A stretch of DNA of 64,000 bases from JBFWWP01 sp050246115 (lineage in GTDB: Bacteria > Planctomycetota > UBA8108 > UBA1146 > JAJFFE01): positions 62,001 through 126,000 of the forward strand of contig JBFWWP010000001.1 of assembly GCA_050246115.1 (NCBI GenBank), written 5' to 3'. Positions 27,716-36,987 of the stretch are shown piece after piece; position 1 is the first letter of the stretch; every line of letters begins with the position of its first letter. Below the pieces are notes generated by a model. It had not been told where the DNA came from. It made no database searches and worked only from the letters and a program-made list of their open reading frames with translations. A program made the position numbers and the translations under genes.

Positions 27716-30700
27716 ATGATCGAATCCGTTTACGAGAAGGTCAACGACTACGGTTCCATTGGAATCCGGCTGGCTTCTCCGAACGACATTCTCTCTTGGT
27801 CCTACGGTGAAGTCCGTAAGCCGGAGACGATCAACTACAGGACCTATCGTTCCGAGAAGGACGGTCTGTTCTGCGAGCGCATCTTCGGCCCCGAGCGCGA
27901 CTATGAGTGCACCTGCGGCAAGTACAAGGGGATCAAGCACAAAGGCATCATCTGCGACCGCTGCGGCGTCAAGGTGACGACGTCGCGCGTGCGTCGTCAG
28001 CGGATGGGGCACATCAGTCTGGCCGCTCCCGTGGTCCACATTTGGTTCTTCAAGGCCATGCCGTCGCGCTTGGGCAATCTGCTGGCCATGAAGACATCGT
28101 CGCTCGAGCGCGTCATCTACTACCAAGACTACGTGGTCATCGACCCGGGTGACACGCCGCTCAAGGAAAAGCAACTCCTCAGCGAGGAAGAGCACCGCTA
28201 CGCGCAGGAGAAGTACGGGGACAGCTTCGAAGCCGAGATGGGCGCCGAAGCCATCCGGAAGATGATTCAGCGCATGGACCTCGCCAAGATGTCGGACGAA
28301 CTCCAGGTGGAACTGGAGAACACCCGCTCGAAGCAAAAGGCGAAGGACCTCATCAAGCGTCTCAAGATCGTCAAGACCATCATGGACTCCACCAACAAGG
28401 CGGAGTGGATGGTCATGGACGTGATTCCCGTCATCCCACCGGACCTACGTCCGCTCGTCTTGTTGGAGAGTGGCAACTTCGCGACCTCCGACCTGAACGA
28501 CCTGTACCGCCGGCTCATCAACCGGAACAACCGCTTGAAGAAGCTGTTGGACCTGAACGCGCCGGAAGTGATCATTCGCAACGAGAAGCGCATGCTGCAG
28601 CACTCCGTCGACGCATTGTTCGACAACGGTCGCTGCCGCCGCCCAGTGCTCGGATCGAACAACCGACCCCTGAAGTCGTTGACGGACATGATCAAGGGCA
28701 AGCAGGGACGTTTCCGGGAGAACCTCCTGGGGAAGCGTGTCGACTACAGCGCGCGTTCGGTGATCGCCGTCGGACCCGAGCTCAAACTGCACCAATGTGG
28801 ACTGCCCAAGAAGATCGCTCTGGAGCTGTTTCAGCCGTTCATCATTCGACGGCTGAAGGAACTCGGGTATGCCGACACCATCAAGAGCGCCAAGAAAATG
28901 CTCGAGCGGAAAGACGAAGAGGTGTGGGACATCCTCGAAGAGGTGACCCGCGGACACCCCGTCTTGCTCAATCGCGCGCCGACCTTGCACCGCATGGGAA
29001 TCCAGGCGTTCGAGCCCGTGCTGATCGAAGGTAATGCGATTCTGATTCACCCGCTGGTGTGCGAGGGGTTCAACGCGGACTTCGACGGCGATCAGATGGC
29101 CGTTCACCTGCCGCTGTCGGTCGAGGCTCAGATCGAGGCCGGCAACCTGATGCTCGCGACCAACAACATTTTCTCACCGGCCCACGGAAACCCGATCATC
29201 GCGCCGTCCCAGGACATCGTGTTGGGGTGTCACTACCTCACCAACATGGTCGAAGGACTCAAGGGCGATGGCATGAGGTTCTCGAACCTCGATGAAGTCT
29301 ACACCGCCCTCGGTAACAGCAAGGTGCACTTGCACTCCGCTGTGCGCGTACGAATGCCCGATGGCACCAAGGTGATCGAGCGGTCGGGCTCCGAGAACGA
29401 GCCGGACGAGCACGGCTGCTTCGTGACCTCTCCGGGTCGGGCACTCTTCAACGATTTGCTGCCGGTCGGTCTCCCGTTCTACAACTTCGAGATGGGGAAG
29501 AAGGACCTGCAGCGCGTCATTCACGACTGCTACCAGCGCAAGGGTCGCAAAGCCACGCTGAAGCTGCTCGATGACATGAAGGAGATCGGCGTCAAGACCG
29601 CGACCCGGGCAGGGCTGTCCTTCAGCGTGGACGACCTTCGAATGCCGGGCGGTAAGGAGAAGACGCTCAAGCTGACCCAGGCGAGCGTGGACAAGGTCGA
29701 GGGCCTCTACAAGAAAGGGGTCATCACCGAGGGCGAGCGCTACAACCAGATCATCGACCTTTGGACCCACGCGACCGAGCAGGTGGGTGAGCAGCTCATG
29801 GTCGAGCTGAAGAACGACCAGCGAGACGGCCGGCGCTACCTGAATCCGATCTACCTGATGGTCAGTTCCGGTTCGCGGGGTAGCGTGACGCAGATTCGTC
29901 AGCTCGCCGGAATGCGCGGACTCATGGCGAAGCCGTCGGGGCGAATCATCGAGACCCCGATCAAGGCGAGCTTCCGGGAAGGGCTGAGAGTTCTCGAGTA
30001 CTTCAGTTCGACCCACGGAGCGCGCAAGGGGTTGGCCGACACTGCGCTCAAGACGGCCGATTCGGGCTACCTGACCCGGAAGCTGGCCGATGTGGCACAG
30101 AACGTCGTGATCACGAACCGCGATTGCGGCACGCTCAACGGGATCACCAAAGAGGTCGTCTATCGCGGCGACAAGGTCGAAGTCGCCCTCTCCCAGTGCA
30201 TTCGCGGTCGCGTCTCTCGCACGACGATTCGAGACGTGGTTTCGGACGAGATCGTCTTGCGGGACAACCAGTTGATCACGACCGAGATCGCTCGCAGGGT
30301 CGAAGCCCTCGGCTACACGAAGATCCGGGTTCGGAGTCCGCTCACCTGCGAGTCGCCGCTCGGCATCTGCGCACGGTGCTACGGCATGGACTTGTCGACC
30401 GGGCGCGAGGCCGAGACCGGCCTGGCGGTCGGCATCGTGGCGGCCCAGTCGATCGGGGAGCCGGGAACGCAGCTCACCATGCGGACCTTCCACATTGGTG
30501 GGATCGCGTCGAAGGCGGTCCAGGAGAGCACCATTCGGGCCTCCGTGGCCGGCACCATCGCGTTCCGCAACCTCCGGACCGTCGTCAACTCGGACGGGCA
30601 CACCGTCGTCCTGAACCGCTCCGGTGAGTTGGTGGTGAAGGACAAGAAGGGCGTTGAGATCGAGCGACACGCGGTGCCGTTGGGTGCAGTGCTGTCGGTC

Positions 30701-32023
30701 AAGGAAGACGATGCGGTGGCCGTACGCGGCAACCTGTACGCTTGGGACCCGCACATGATTCCGATCATCGCGGAGAAGGGCGGGATCGTCGAGTACGAGG
30801 ATATCGTCGAAGGTGCCACCCTGAGGGTCGAGACCGACCCGGTTTCCAAGAAGGAACGCCGGGTGATCATCGAGCACAAGGGCGAACTGCACCCGCAGAT
30901 CGTGATTCGGGAGCGTCAGGGCGGCGACTTGATCGCGCTGTACCCCATTCCCGAGAAGGCCCACCTCGAAGTGGAACGGGGCGACCGCATCGGTGCGGGT
31001 ACTCTGTTGGCGAAGACTCCGCGCGAGATCACCGGAACCCAGGACATCACCGGCGGCCTGCCGCGCGTCACGGAGATCTTCGAGGTTCGGCGGCCAAAGA
31101 ACCCGGCGATCATCGCCGAGATCGACGGTGTGGTCGAGATGGGCGAGCGTAAGCGCGGGAAGACAACCGTCCTGATCCGGCCCGAGGCCGGCGAGCCGCT
31201 CGAGCATATGATCCCGCAGGGCAAGCACTTCCGCGTGCACAAGGGAGACTTCGTGCGGGCCGGCGACCCGGTGGTGGACGGCGACTTGGTGCCGAAGGAC
31301 ATTCTGCGGATCAAGGGGGTCGAGGCCGTCCAGGAGTACTTGCTGCGGGAGGTACAGAAAGTGTACCGATCGCAGAGTGTGACCATCGACGACAAGCACA
31401 TTGAGACCATCATCTCCCAGATGTTGCGCAACGTGAGTGTGCTCGACCCGGGCGACACCGACCTGCTCCCCGAATCCGTGATCGACAAGTTCCGGTTTCG
31501 AAGGATCAACGAGGAGATCGTCGCCCAAGGCAAGAAGCCGGCCACCGGGGAGCCTCTCCTGCTGGGGATCACGAAGGCTTCGCTGCAGTCCGAGAGTTTC
31601 ATTTCCGCCGCCAGCTTCCAGGAGACCACGAAAGTCTTGACAGAAGCTGCCTTGGCGGGCAAGAAGGACAACTTGGTCGGACTCAAAGAGAACGTGATCA
31701 TGGGGCACATGATCCCGGCGGGGACCGGCTTCCGGGAGTACTTCGACAAGGGCGTGAAGAAACTGGTCGAGCCCCCGGCACGTGGGGGGGGAAGCCAGGT
31801 CCACGAGCCCGAGCCCGTGGCGGTCGCCGCCGTAGCGGTCGTGGACGCGCCGTCGCCGCTCCTCGAACCGGGGCTCGGTGCGCTCGACCCGGGTGTGCCC
31901 GATCCGGACGACTTCGAGGCCTTCGATGAGGACTCGGAAGTCCTCGAGGCGGACGGGGAGTCGGAGCCGGCTGCCGAGACGGACGAGGCGGATGACGACC
32001 GGCCTTTGGATGACGAAGCGTAA
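27716..32023 (+). CDS. rpoC: DNA-directed RNA polymerase subunit beta'
   Basis: The beta' subunit carries the catalytic magnesium triad of RNA polymerase: NADFDGDQMAVHLP at about residues 451-464. The N-terminal zinc site (CTCGKYKG and CDRCGVKV near 63-85) and the second zinc site (CESPLGICARCYG near 879) are intact, as is the bridge and trigger-loop region (GEPGTQLTMRTFHIGG near 918). The 1435-residue length is typical except for a C-terminal tail of roughly 80 residues after the conserved region, first proline/valine-rich then strongly acidic. It is cotranscribed with rpoB (three-base gap). No frameshift is seen. Confidence 0.98.
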   Translation: MIESVYEKVNDYGSIGIRLASPNDILSWSYGEVRKPETINYRTYRSEKDGLFCERIFGPERDYECTCGKYKGIKHKGIICDRCGVKVTTSRVRRQRMGHISLAAPVVHIWFFKAMPSRLGNLLAMKTSSLERVIYYQDYVVIDPGDTPLKEKQLLSEEEHRYAQEKYGDSFEAEMGAEAIRKMIQRMDLAKMSDELQVELENTRSKQKAKDLIKRLKIVKTIMDSTNKAEWMVMDVIPVIPPDLRPLVLLESGNFATSDLNDLYRRLINRNNRLKKLLDLNAPEVIIRNEKRMLQHSVDALFDNGRCRRPVLGSNNRPLKSLTDMIKGKQGRFRENLLGKRVDYSARSVIAVGPELKLHQCGLPKKIALELFQPFIIRRLKELGYADTIKSAKKMLERKDEEVWDILEEVTRGHPVLLNRAPTLHRMGIQAFEPVLIEGNAILIHPLVCEGFNADFDGDQMAVHLPLSVEAQIEAGNLMLATNNIFSPAHGNPIIAPSQDIVLGCHYLTNMVEGLKGDGMRFSNLDEVYTALGNSKVHLHSAVRVRMPDGTKVIERSGSENEPDEHGCFVTSPGRALFNDLLPVGLPFYNFEMGKKDLQRVIHDCYQRKGRKATLKLLDDMKEIGVKTATRAGLSFSVDDLRMPGGKEKTLKLTQASVDKVEGLYKKGVITEGERYNQIIDLWTHATEQVGEQLMVELKNDQRDGRRYLNPIYLMVSSGSRGSVTQIRQLAGMRGLMAKPSGRIIETPIKASFREGLRVLEYFSSTHGARKGLADTALKTADSGYLTRKLADVAQNVVITNRDCGTLNGITKEVVYRGDKVEVALSQCIRGRVSRTTIRDVVSDEIVLRDNQLITTEIARRVEALGYTKIRVRSPLTCESPLGICARCYGMDLSTGREAETGLAVGIVAAQSIGEPGTQLTMRTFHIGGIASKAVQESTIRASVAGTIAFRNLRTVVNSDGHTVVLNRSGELVVKDKKGVEIERHAVPLGAVLSVKEDDAVAVRGNLYAWDPHMIPIIAEKGGIVEYEDIVEGATLRVETDPVSKKERRVIIEHKGELHPQIVIRERQGGDLIALYPIPEKAHLEVERGDRIGAGTLLAKTPREITGTQDITGGLPRVTEIFEVRRPKNPAIIAEIDGVVEMGERKRGKTTVLIRPEAGEPLEHMIPQGKHFRVHKGDFVRAGDPVVDGDLVPKDILRIKGVEAVQEYLLREVQKVYRSQSVTIDDKHIETIISQMLRNVSVLDPGDTDLLPESVIDKFRFRRINEEIVAQGKKPATGEPLLLGITKASLQSESFISAASFQETTKVLTEAALAGKKDNLVGLKENVIMGHMIPAGTGFREYFDKGVKKLVEPPARGGGSQVHEPEPVAVAAVAVVDAPSPLLEPGLGALDPGVPDPDDFEAFDEDSEVLEADGESEPAAETDEADDDRPLDDEA

Positions 32024-32134
32024 GAGGCCCTGCGATGAGTGCCCTAGACCCGCGAGGCCGAGCCGCAAGCGGGTCGAGGGCGAAGGATGTGCGCGGAACC
32101 ATGAAACAGCAGCCGCATAGGTAGGATCCGTTCG

Positions 32135-32509
32135 ATGCCAACGATCAATCAGCTGGTGAGGAAGGGGCGCACGCCCCAGCCCAGGCGGAGCAAATCTCCG
32201 GTTCTGGCGAAGTGCCCCCAGAAGCGCGGGGTATGCCTCGTGGTGAAGACCCAAACTCCGAAGAAGCCGAACTCGGCGCTCCGAAAGATCGCCAGGGTGC
32301 GGCTTTCGAACGGCAAGGAGATCACGGCGTACATTCCTGGCGAGGGCCACAACCTGCAGGAACACTCGATCGTGTTGGTCCGCGGGGGCCGAGTGAAGGA
32401 CCTCCCGGGCGTTCGTTACCATATCGTCCGCGGCACCCTGGACACGACCGGCGTCGATGCGCGGAAGCAAAGCCGATCGAAGTATGGTGCGAAGGCGAAG
32501 AAGGGCTAG
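32135..32509 (+). CDS. rpsL: 30S ribosomal protein uS12
   Basis: uS12 (124 residues, normal) lies at the decoding centre. The conserved KTPKKPNSALRK near residues 43-54 and RGGRVKDLPGVRYH near 86-99 are intact, with the lysines whose mutation gives streptomycin resistance in E. coli present as wild type. It begins the str group and follows rpoC by 111 bases. Confidence 0.98.
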   Translation: MPTINQLVRKGRTPQPRRSKSPVLAKCPQKRGVCLVVKTQTPKKPNSALRKIARVRLSNGKEITAYIPGEGHNLQEHSIVLVRGGRVKDLPGVRYHIVRGTLDTTGVDARKQSRSKYGAKAKKG

Positions 32510-32603
32510 TCTCCTCGAGGGACGTCGAGCCCAGGGTTGCCGGCCGAGGGCCGAGCCGGGATCGGTCGCGCCAGAACAGGCGGCTCGGAAGCGCGGTCGC
32601 AGC

Positions 32604-32645
32604 GCTAGTGGTTCTGGGCTGGTGGTTCTGGGCTAGTGGTTCTAG
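32604..32645 (+). repeat. Three tandem 14-bp repeats between rpsL and rpsG
   Basis: Three copies of GCTAGTGGTTCTGG, with one or two changes, lie in tandem in the 244-base spacer between rpsL and rpsG. No function can be read from it. Confidence 0.8.
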
Positions 32646-32753
32646 GCGAGTGCCAACCGCTGGGTTGGTTGGTGGGGTTCCTTGTGGACTCCGGGAATGT
32701 TGCACGGACATGAGCGCGGGCTCGAGCCCCCAACGATGAGGTGAACGGAAGCA

Positions 32754-33260
32754 ATGGCCATCGGTAAGAAGCGCCCGGTTGAGAAGTCCAAGTTCAAGTT
32801 TCGCTCGACCGAGCGTTTCCTGAAGCCGGACGGCAAGTACAACAGCATGGTCTGCACCAAGTTCATCAACCAGATCATGTACGACGGCAAGAAGAGTGTT
32901 GCCGAGGCGATCTTCTACGATGCCCTCCGCCTCCTGGCGAAGAAAGTCCCTGACCACGAGCCGCTCGAGGTCTTTCTGACCGCTCTGAACAACGTGAAGC
33001 CCATGGTCGAAGTGCGTTCTCGCCGCGTCGGGGGCGCCACGTACCAAGTGCCCATGGAGGTTTCGCGCAAGCGCCAGCAGACCCTTGCCATTCGCGCCAT
33101 TCTCAAGACGGCGCGGGGACGCGGCGGCAAGCCCATGGCTCAGCGGCTCGCCGATGAGCTCGCGGCAGCCTTCCGCAAGGAAGGCGCGTCGGTCACTTGG
33201 CGCGAGAACACCCACAAGATGGCCGAGGCAAACAAGCTGTTCGCGCACTACGCCTGGTAA
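32754..33260 (+). CDS. rpsG: 30S ribosomal protein uS7
   Basis: uS7 nucleates the 30S head and contacts the E-site tRNA. At 168 residues it is some 10 longer than the usual 156, the extra being near the N terminus (KKRPVEKSKFKFRSTERFL). The conserved VEVRSRRVGGATYQVPMEV near 82-100 and the end ENTHKMAEANKLFAHYAW are complete. The gene is separated from rpsL and fusA by unusually long spacers. Confidence 0.98.
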   Translation: MAIGKKRPVEKSKFKFRSTERFLKPDGKYNSMVCTKFINQIMYDGKKSVAEAIFYDALRLLAKKVPDHEPLEVFLTALNNVKPMVEVRSRRVGGATYQVPMEVSRKRQQTLAIRAILKTARGRGGKPMAQRLADELAAAFRKEGASVTWRENTHKMAEANKLFAHYAW

Positions 33261-33667
33261 CGACTCCGAAGCGCGGACGATTCATGAGCCGTCGGCTGAG
33301 AACGGGCAAGGACGTCCATGACGGTGTCGTTCGATTCGCCCGATGCGAATCGCGCTCCTTGGCGTCGAGATCGGTCCTCATCGGGGTGTTGAGCCCCGCC
33401 TCGCGTCGCACGAAGAGTCCGGACTAGCGCGCGGCACGAACTCGGCTCTGTCCAGGAGCGGGATCGCGTCGCGCGTTCTGCATCTCACGCTTGGAGTCGC
33501 GCGCGGATCCCCCTGTCGAGAACCCGCGCACAGCGCCCTGGCCATCCTGCGAGGCCCCGAACCGACTCCAGGGGGGCGCCCTACGAGGGAGCCAGCGGCG
33601 AACGAGGACGCGGCGCGCGTCGGTCGGAGTAGGGCCAACGCGGCCTGCGAAACGGGGTAGCAAGTCA
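33261..33667 (+). other. Spacer between rpsG and fusA
   Basis: About 400 bases. The fusA frame is open upstream through much of it, but the codons there are arginine/proline-rich spacer, not conserved protein. I see no promoter or terminator. Confidence 0.5.
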
Positions 33668-35710
33668 ATGGCGCGAACCATTCGCAACATCGGGATCATT
33701 GCTCACATCGACGCCGGTAAGACGACCGTAAGCGAACGGTTCCTGTACTACGCGGGCCGTGAACACCGGATGGGCGAGGTGCACGAGGGTACGGCACGCA
33801 TGGACTGGCTGCAGGAGGAGCAGGAGCGGGGCATCACGATCACCTCGGCAGCCACGAGCTTCTCGTGGCTGGATGCAACCGTCAACCTGATCGATACGCC
33901 CGGCCACGTCGACTTCACCGCCGAGGTGGAACGCTCCCTCCGAGTACTCGACGGCGCCGTTGGCGTGTTCTGTGGCGTCGCAGGGGTTCAGGCGCAGTCG
34001 GAGACGGTCTGGCGACAGGCGAACACCTATCGGGTGCCGCGGATCGCCTTCGTCAACAAGTTGGATCGAGTGGGATCCGACTACTTTCGAGTCGTGGACA
34101 ACGTCGCGGACAGCTTTCACTGTGTCACGTTGCCCATGGTGGTTCCCATTGGCGCCGAGGGGGACTTCGAGGGAGTCATCGACCTGGTTCGCCTGAAGGA
34201 GCTTCGCTACGACGAGGGCGCCCTCGGCGCGAGCGTCATCGAGAGCGAGATCTGTCCCAGCCGTCGTGAAGTCGTGGATCTATGGCGGTCGGAGTTGCTG
34301 GAACGAGTCGCGGACGGATCGGACGAGATCGCGGAGCTCTTCTTGGAGGGCTCACCCGTGCCCACCGAGGTGCTGGTTGCAGCGATTCGCAAGGGAACGA
34401 TCGAGCACCGCTGGGTTCCGGTGTTCGGTGGCGCGGCCTTTCGCAATAAGGGCATTCAACTGCTCCTCGACGCAGTCGTGCATTATCTGCCAGCTCCCGA
34501 GGACATCGTCGCCGTGTCGGGCACCGACCCTGACGGCGAAAGGCAACTGACTCGGCCGCTGAACGCCGATCAGCCGCTCGCGGCGCTCGTGTTCAAAGTG
34601 CAGGTCGACCAACACACCGAGCTCTACTACACGCGGGTCTACAGCGGCATCATGCGGCGGGGCGAGGCCTGCTTGAACCCGCGCGGCAGCCGCAAGGAGC
34701 GACTCGCCACGATCTACCGCATGCACGCCAACCAGCGCGAAGCGGTGGAGGAGGCGCGCGCGGGCGACATCGTAGCGCTCACGGGACTGCGCTTCTCCGT
34801 GACCGGAGACACCTTGTGCGACCCGAAGCACCCCATCGTCCTCGAACGTCTGGAGTTCCCAGAGACCGTCGTGGCCATGGCGATCGAGCCCCGGAGTGCG
34901 TCCGAACGGGAACGCCTGCTCGAGCAGCTGGAGCGCCTCGCGAAGGAGGATCCGACCTTCAAGGTCCATCAGGATCCTGAAACCGGGCAAGTCATCATGT
35001 CCGGTATGGGCGAGCTCCACTTGGAGGTGATCCGGAACCGACTCGTACGCGACTTCAAGGTGGACGCGAAGATCGGGAAGCCGCGGGTGTCGTATCGGCA
35101 GTCGTTCGTGGGTCCGGCCCGCCGCAGCGCGGAAGTCGAACGGCTCGTAGGCGGCAAAGAACAGCGGGGTACGGTTGACCTCGAGTTGCTCCCGGACGCG
35201 TCCCTTCGAGGTGTCGAGGTCGAATGGCTCGACGCCGGAGGAATCTCCAAGGAGTGGAAGGAGAGTCTAACCGGTAGTTTGCAAGCGTTGGCGGCCTCGG
35301 GAGGCTCGCTTGCTTTCCCGTTCGTGCAGGTCCGGTTCCGCGTCCGGATTCCGCCGATCACGCCCGAGACCACCGAGTTGGGGCTTTCCTTGGCGATCCG
35401 TGAGGCGTTCAACGATCTCGAAGCCGCTGCCGGGACGGTCCTGCTGGAGCCAGTCATGCGATTTCAAGTGACCACCCCGGAAGAGTACTTCGGCGGCATC
35501 CATCAGGATCTGATCCGTCACCGGGCCACCGTCGAGTCCGTCGACATGCAGCTCGATCTACGGCGCCTCTCGGGTACGGTACCGCTCGCGGAGGTCTTCG
35601 GTTACACGACCACACTGAGGTCTCTGTCGCAGGGGCGAGCCTCAATGTCTCTCGAGCCGATGGGCTATGCGCCCGCTCCCGATCGCGTGGCGGAGCGGTT
35701 TCGGTTGTGA
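33668..35710 (+). CDS. fusA: Elongation factor G, divergent in domain IV
   Basis: EF-G catalyses translocation on the ribosome. The 680-residue protein has a standard GTPase domain (AHIDAGKTT near 10-18, ERGITITSAAT near 53, DTPGHVDF near 76, NKLDRVG near 130) and domain III (KEDPTFKVHQDPETGQVIMSGMGELHLEV near 428-456). Domain IV differs: after VSYRQSF the usual RQSGGRGQYG-type loop is replaced by VERLVGGKEQRGTVDLEL, and the region around the translocation tip is shortened. Domain V is recognisable. The start is the ATG at 33668 (GGGGTAGCAAGTC upstream). It is in the str position after rpsL-rpsG, so it may be the main EF-G or one of several paralogues; a canonical copy elsewhere cannot be excluded. 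Confidence 0.9.
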   Translation: MARTIRNIGIIAHIDAGKTTVSERFLYYAGREHRMGEVHEGTARMDWLQEEQERGITITSAATSFSWLDATVNLIDTPGHVDFTAEVERSLRVLDGAVGVFCGVAGVQAQSETVWRQANTYRVPRIAFVNKLDRVGSDYFRVVDNVADSFHCVTLPMVVPIGAEGDFEGVIDLVRLKELRYDEGALGASVIESEICPSRREVVDLWRSELLERVADGSDEIAELFLEGSPVPTEVLVAAIRKGTIEHRWVPVFGGAAFRNKGIQLLLDAVVHYLPAPEDIVAVSGTDPDGERQLTRPLNADQPLAALVFKVQVDQHTELYYTRVYSGIMRRGEACLNPRGSRKERLATIYRMHANQREAVEEARAGDIVALTGLRFSVTGDTLCDPKHPIVLERLEFPETVVAMAIEPRSASERERLLEQLERLAKEDPTFKVHQDPETGQVIMSGMGELHLEVIRNRLVRDFKVDAKIGKPRVSYRQSFVGPARRSAEVERLVGGKEQRGTVDLELLPDASLRGVEVEWLDAGGISKEWKESLTGSLQALAASGGSLAFPFVQVRFRVRIPPITPETTELGLSLAIREAFNDLEAAAGTVLLEPVMRFQVTTPEEYFGGIHQDLIRHRATVESVDMQLDLRRLSGTVPLAEVFGYTTTLRSLSQGRASMSLEPMGYAPAPDRVAERFRL

Positions 35711-36033
35711 CTCGAGGACGGTAGCCCTCACACTTTTTACGGTTGACAGTCACACCTCGGCGCCTATAATGCCAGACTTTCGACTCCACGCTTCGTTACG
35801 TTAGTTACTGCCTTGACTGGGTTTACGACCGCTGGAACGGGTTGTTCCGAGCGGGGTGCGGGGAGTTGTGGCCGAGTTCGCCGGGATGCTGGTGGGACTC
35901 GGATCTGCGTGCGACAAGTTGTTCTTTGGTATGGGTTTCCGGCAGCGACGGTACCCTGCTCCCGGAGTTGGCGTCGAGCCTCGACGTCCACCGTGGGCGG
36001 CGAGTACGGGCGCTTTGAGGTTGGACACGAGGC
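35711..36033 (+). other. fusA-rpsJ intergenic region with the S10 promoter
   Basis: About 320 bases containing a consensus promoter at its start (35743-35770), then a leader of roughly 260 bases before rpsJ. This long leader could hold an uL4-type autoregulatory structure as in E. coli, but I could not identify one. Confidence 0.55.
35743..35770 (+). promoter_or_regulatory. Consensus sigma-70 promoter of the S10 operon
   Basis: TTGACA at 35743-35748 and TATAAT at 35765-35770 match the consensus perfectly with a 16-base spacer, and the region upstream is A/T-rich (CACACTTTTTACGG). It is the best promoter in the window and lies before the largest ribosomal protein run. Confidence 0.85.
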
Positions 36034-36339
36034 ATGAAGGACAAGATTCGCATCCGCATGGAGGCGTACGACCACCGGGTCCTCGACGGAGCGGCGGTCT
36101 CGATCGTGGAAACCGCGAAGCGCACTGGGGCGCGCGTGCACGGCCCGATTCCCCTCCCGACGCGCATCGAACGCTATACGGTGCTCCGCTCGCCCCACGT
36201 TGACAAGAAGTCGCGTGAGCAGTTCGAGATGCGAACGCACAAGCGAGTCATCGAGATCACGGAAGCGAACTCGAAGACGATGGACGCCCTGACCAAGATC
36301 ACCATGCCCGCGGGCGTGAATGTCCGGATCAAGATCTAA
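36034..36339 (+). CDS. rpsJ: 30S ribosomal protein uS10
   Basis: uS10 is a 30S head protein and, with NusB, an antitermination factor. At 101 residues it has normal length, with IRIRMEAYDHRVLD near 4-17, GPIPLPTRIERYTVLRSPHVDKKSREQFE near 37-65 and the terminal MPAGVNVRIKI. It is the first gene of the S10 operon behind the consensus promoter. Confidence 0.98.
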   Translation: MKDKIRIRMEAYDHRVLDGAAVSIVETAKRTGARVHGPIPLPTRIERYTVLRSPHVDKKSREQFEMRTHKRVIEITEANSKTMDALTKITMPAGVNVRIKI

Positions 36340-36350
36340 GGAATACCGAC

Positions 36351-36986
36351 ATGGTGCGGCGAATTCGCAAATCGATTCTGGGCCGAAAGCTCGGAATGAG
36401 CCAAGTGTTCGACACCGAGGGAGCGTGGGTGCCGGTAACTCTCATCGAGGCCGGTCCGTGCACGGTGCTTCAGGTCAAGACCGACGAGAACGACGGCTAC
36501 AAGGCCTTGCAGGTGGGTTTCGCAGACTCGAAGAAGCGCGCCCGAAAGCCGCAGGACGGACTCTTCCAGAAGCTGCAGACAGCTCCGAAGAAGCTCGTTC
36601 GAGAGATCCCGCCGTTCGCGGATCGAGAACTGAACGCCGGTGACAAGTTCGACCTGTCGGTCCTCGAGGGCGTTCAACGAGTCGATGTCTCGGGTGACAC
36701 CAAGGGCCGGGGCTTCCGGAGTACGATCCAGCGGTGGAACCACCACATTGGTCCCAAATCCCACGGATCCAAGAGCAAGCGGGTCGTCGGTTCGATCGGC
36801 ATGCACCAGGATCCGGGGCGCGTACTCCCCGGCAAGAAGATGCCAGGTCACTACGGCGATGAACGCGTGAAAGTGCGCAACCTCGACGTGGTGTCGATCG
36901 ACCTCGAGCAGAACCTGCTGATCGTCAAAGGAGCCGTCCCGGGTGCCCAGGGCGGCTTTCTCTACATTGAAGAAAGCCTGCAGTAG
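36351..36986 (+). CDS. rplC: 50S ribosomal protein uL3
   Basis: uL3 (211 residues) contacts the peptidyl-transferase centre. It has the N-terminal GRKLGMSQVFD block near 11-21, DVSGDTKGRGFRSTIQRWNHH near 105-125 and the conserved GSIGMHQDPGRVLPGKKMPGHYG near 144-166. Spacing of 11 bases from rpsJ fits one transcript. Confidence 0.97.
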   Translation: MVRRIRKSILGRKLGMSQVFDTEGAWVPVTLIEAGPCTVLQVKTDENDGYKALQVGFADSKKRARKPQDGLFQKLQTAPKKLVREIPPFADRELNAGDKFDLSVLEGVQRVDVSGDTKGRGFRSTIQRWNHHIGPKSHGSKSKRVVGSIGMHQDPGRVLPGKKMPGHYGDERVKVRNLDVVSIDLEQNLLIVKGAVPGAQGGFLYIEESLQ

Positions 36987-36987
36987 C

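Noticed and set aside
29174..32470. 1098-residue open frame antisense to rpoC and rpsL
   Set aside because: It exactly opposes conserved genes, has no recognisable domain and is explained by GC-rich codon bias, which removes stops from the antisense frame.
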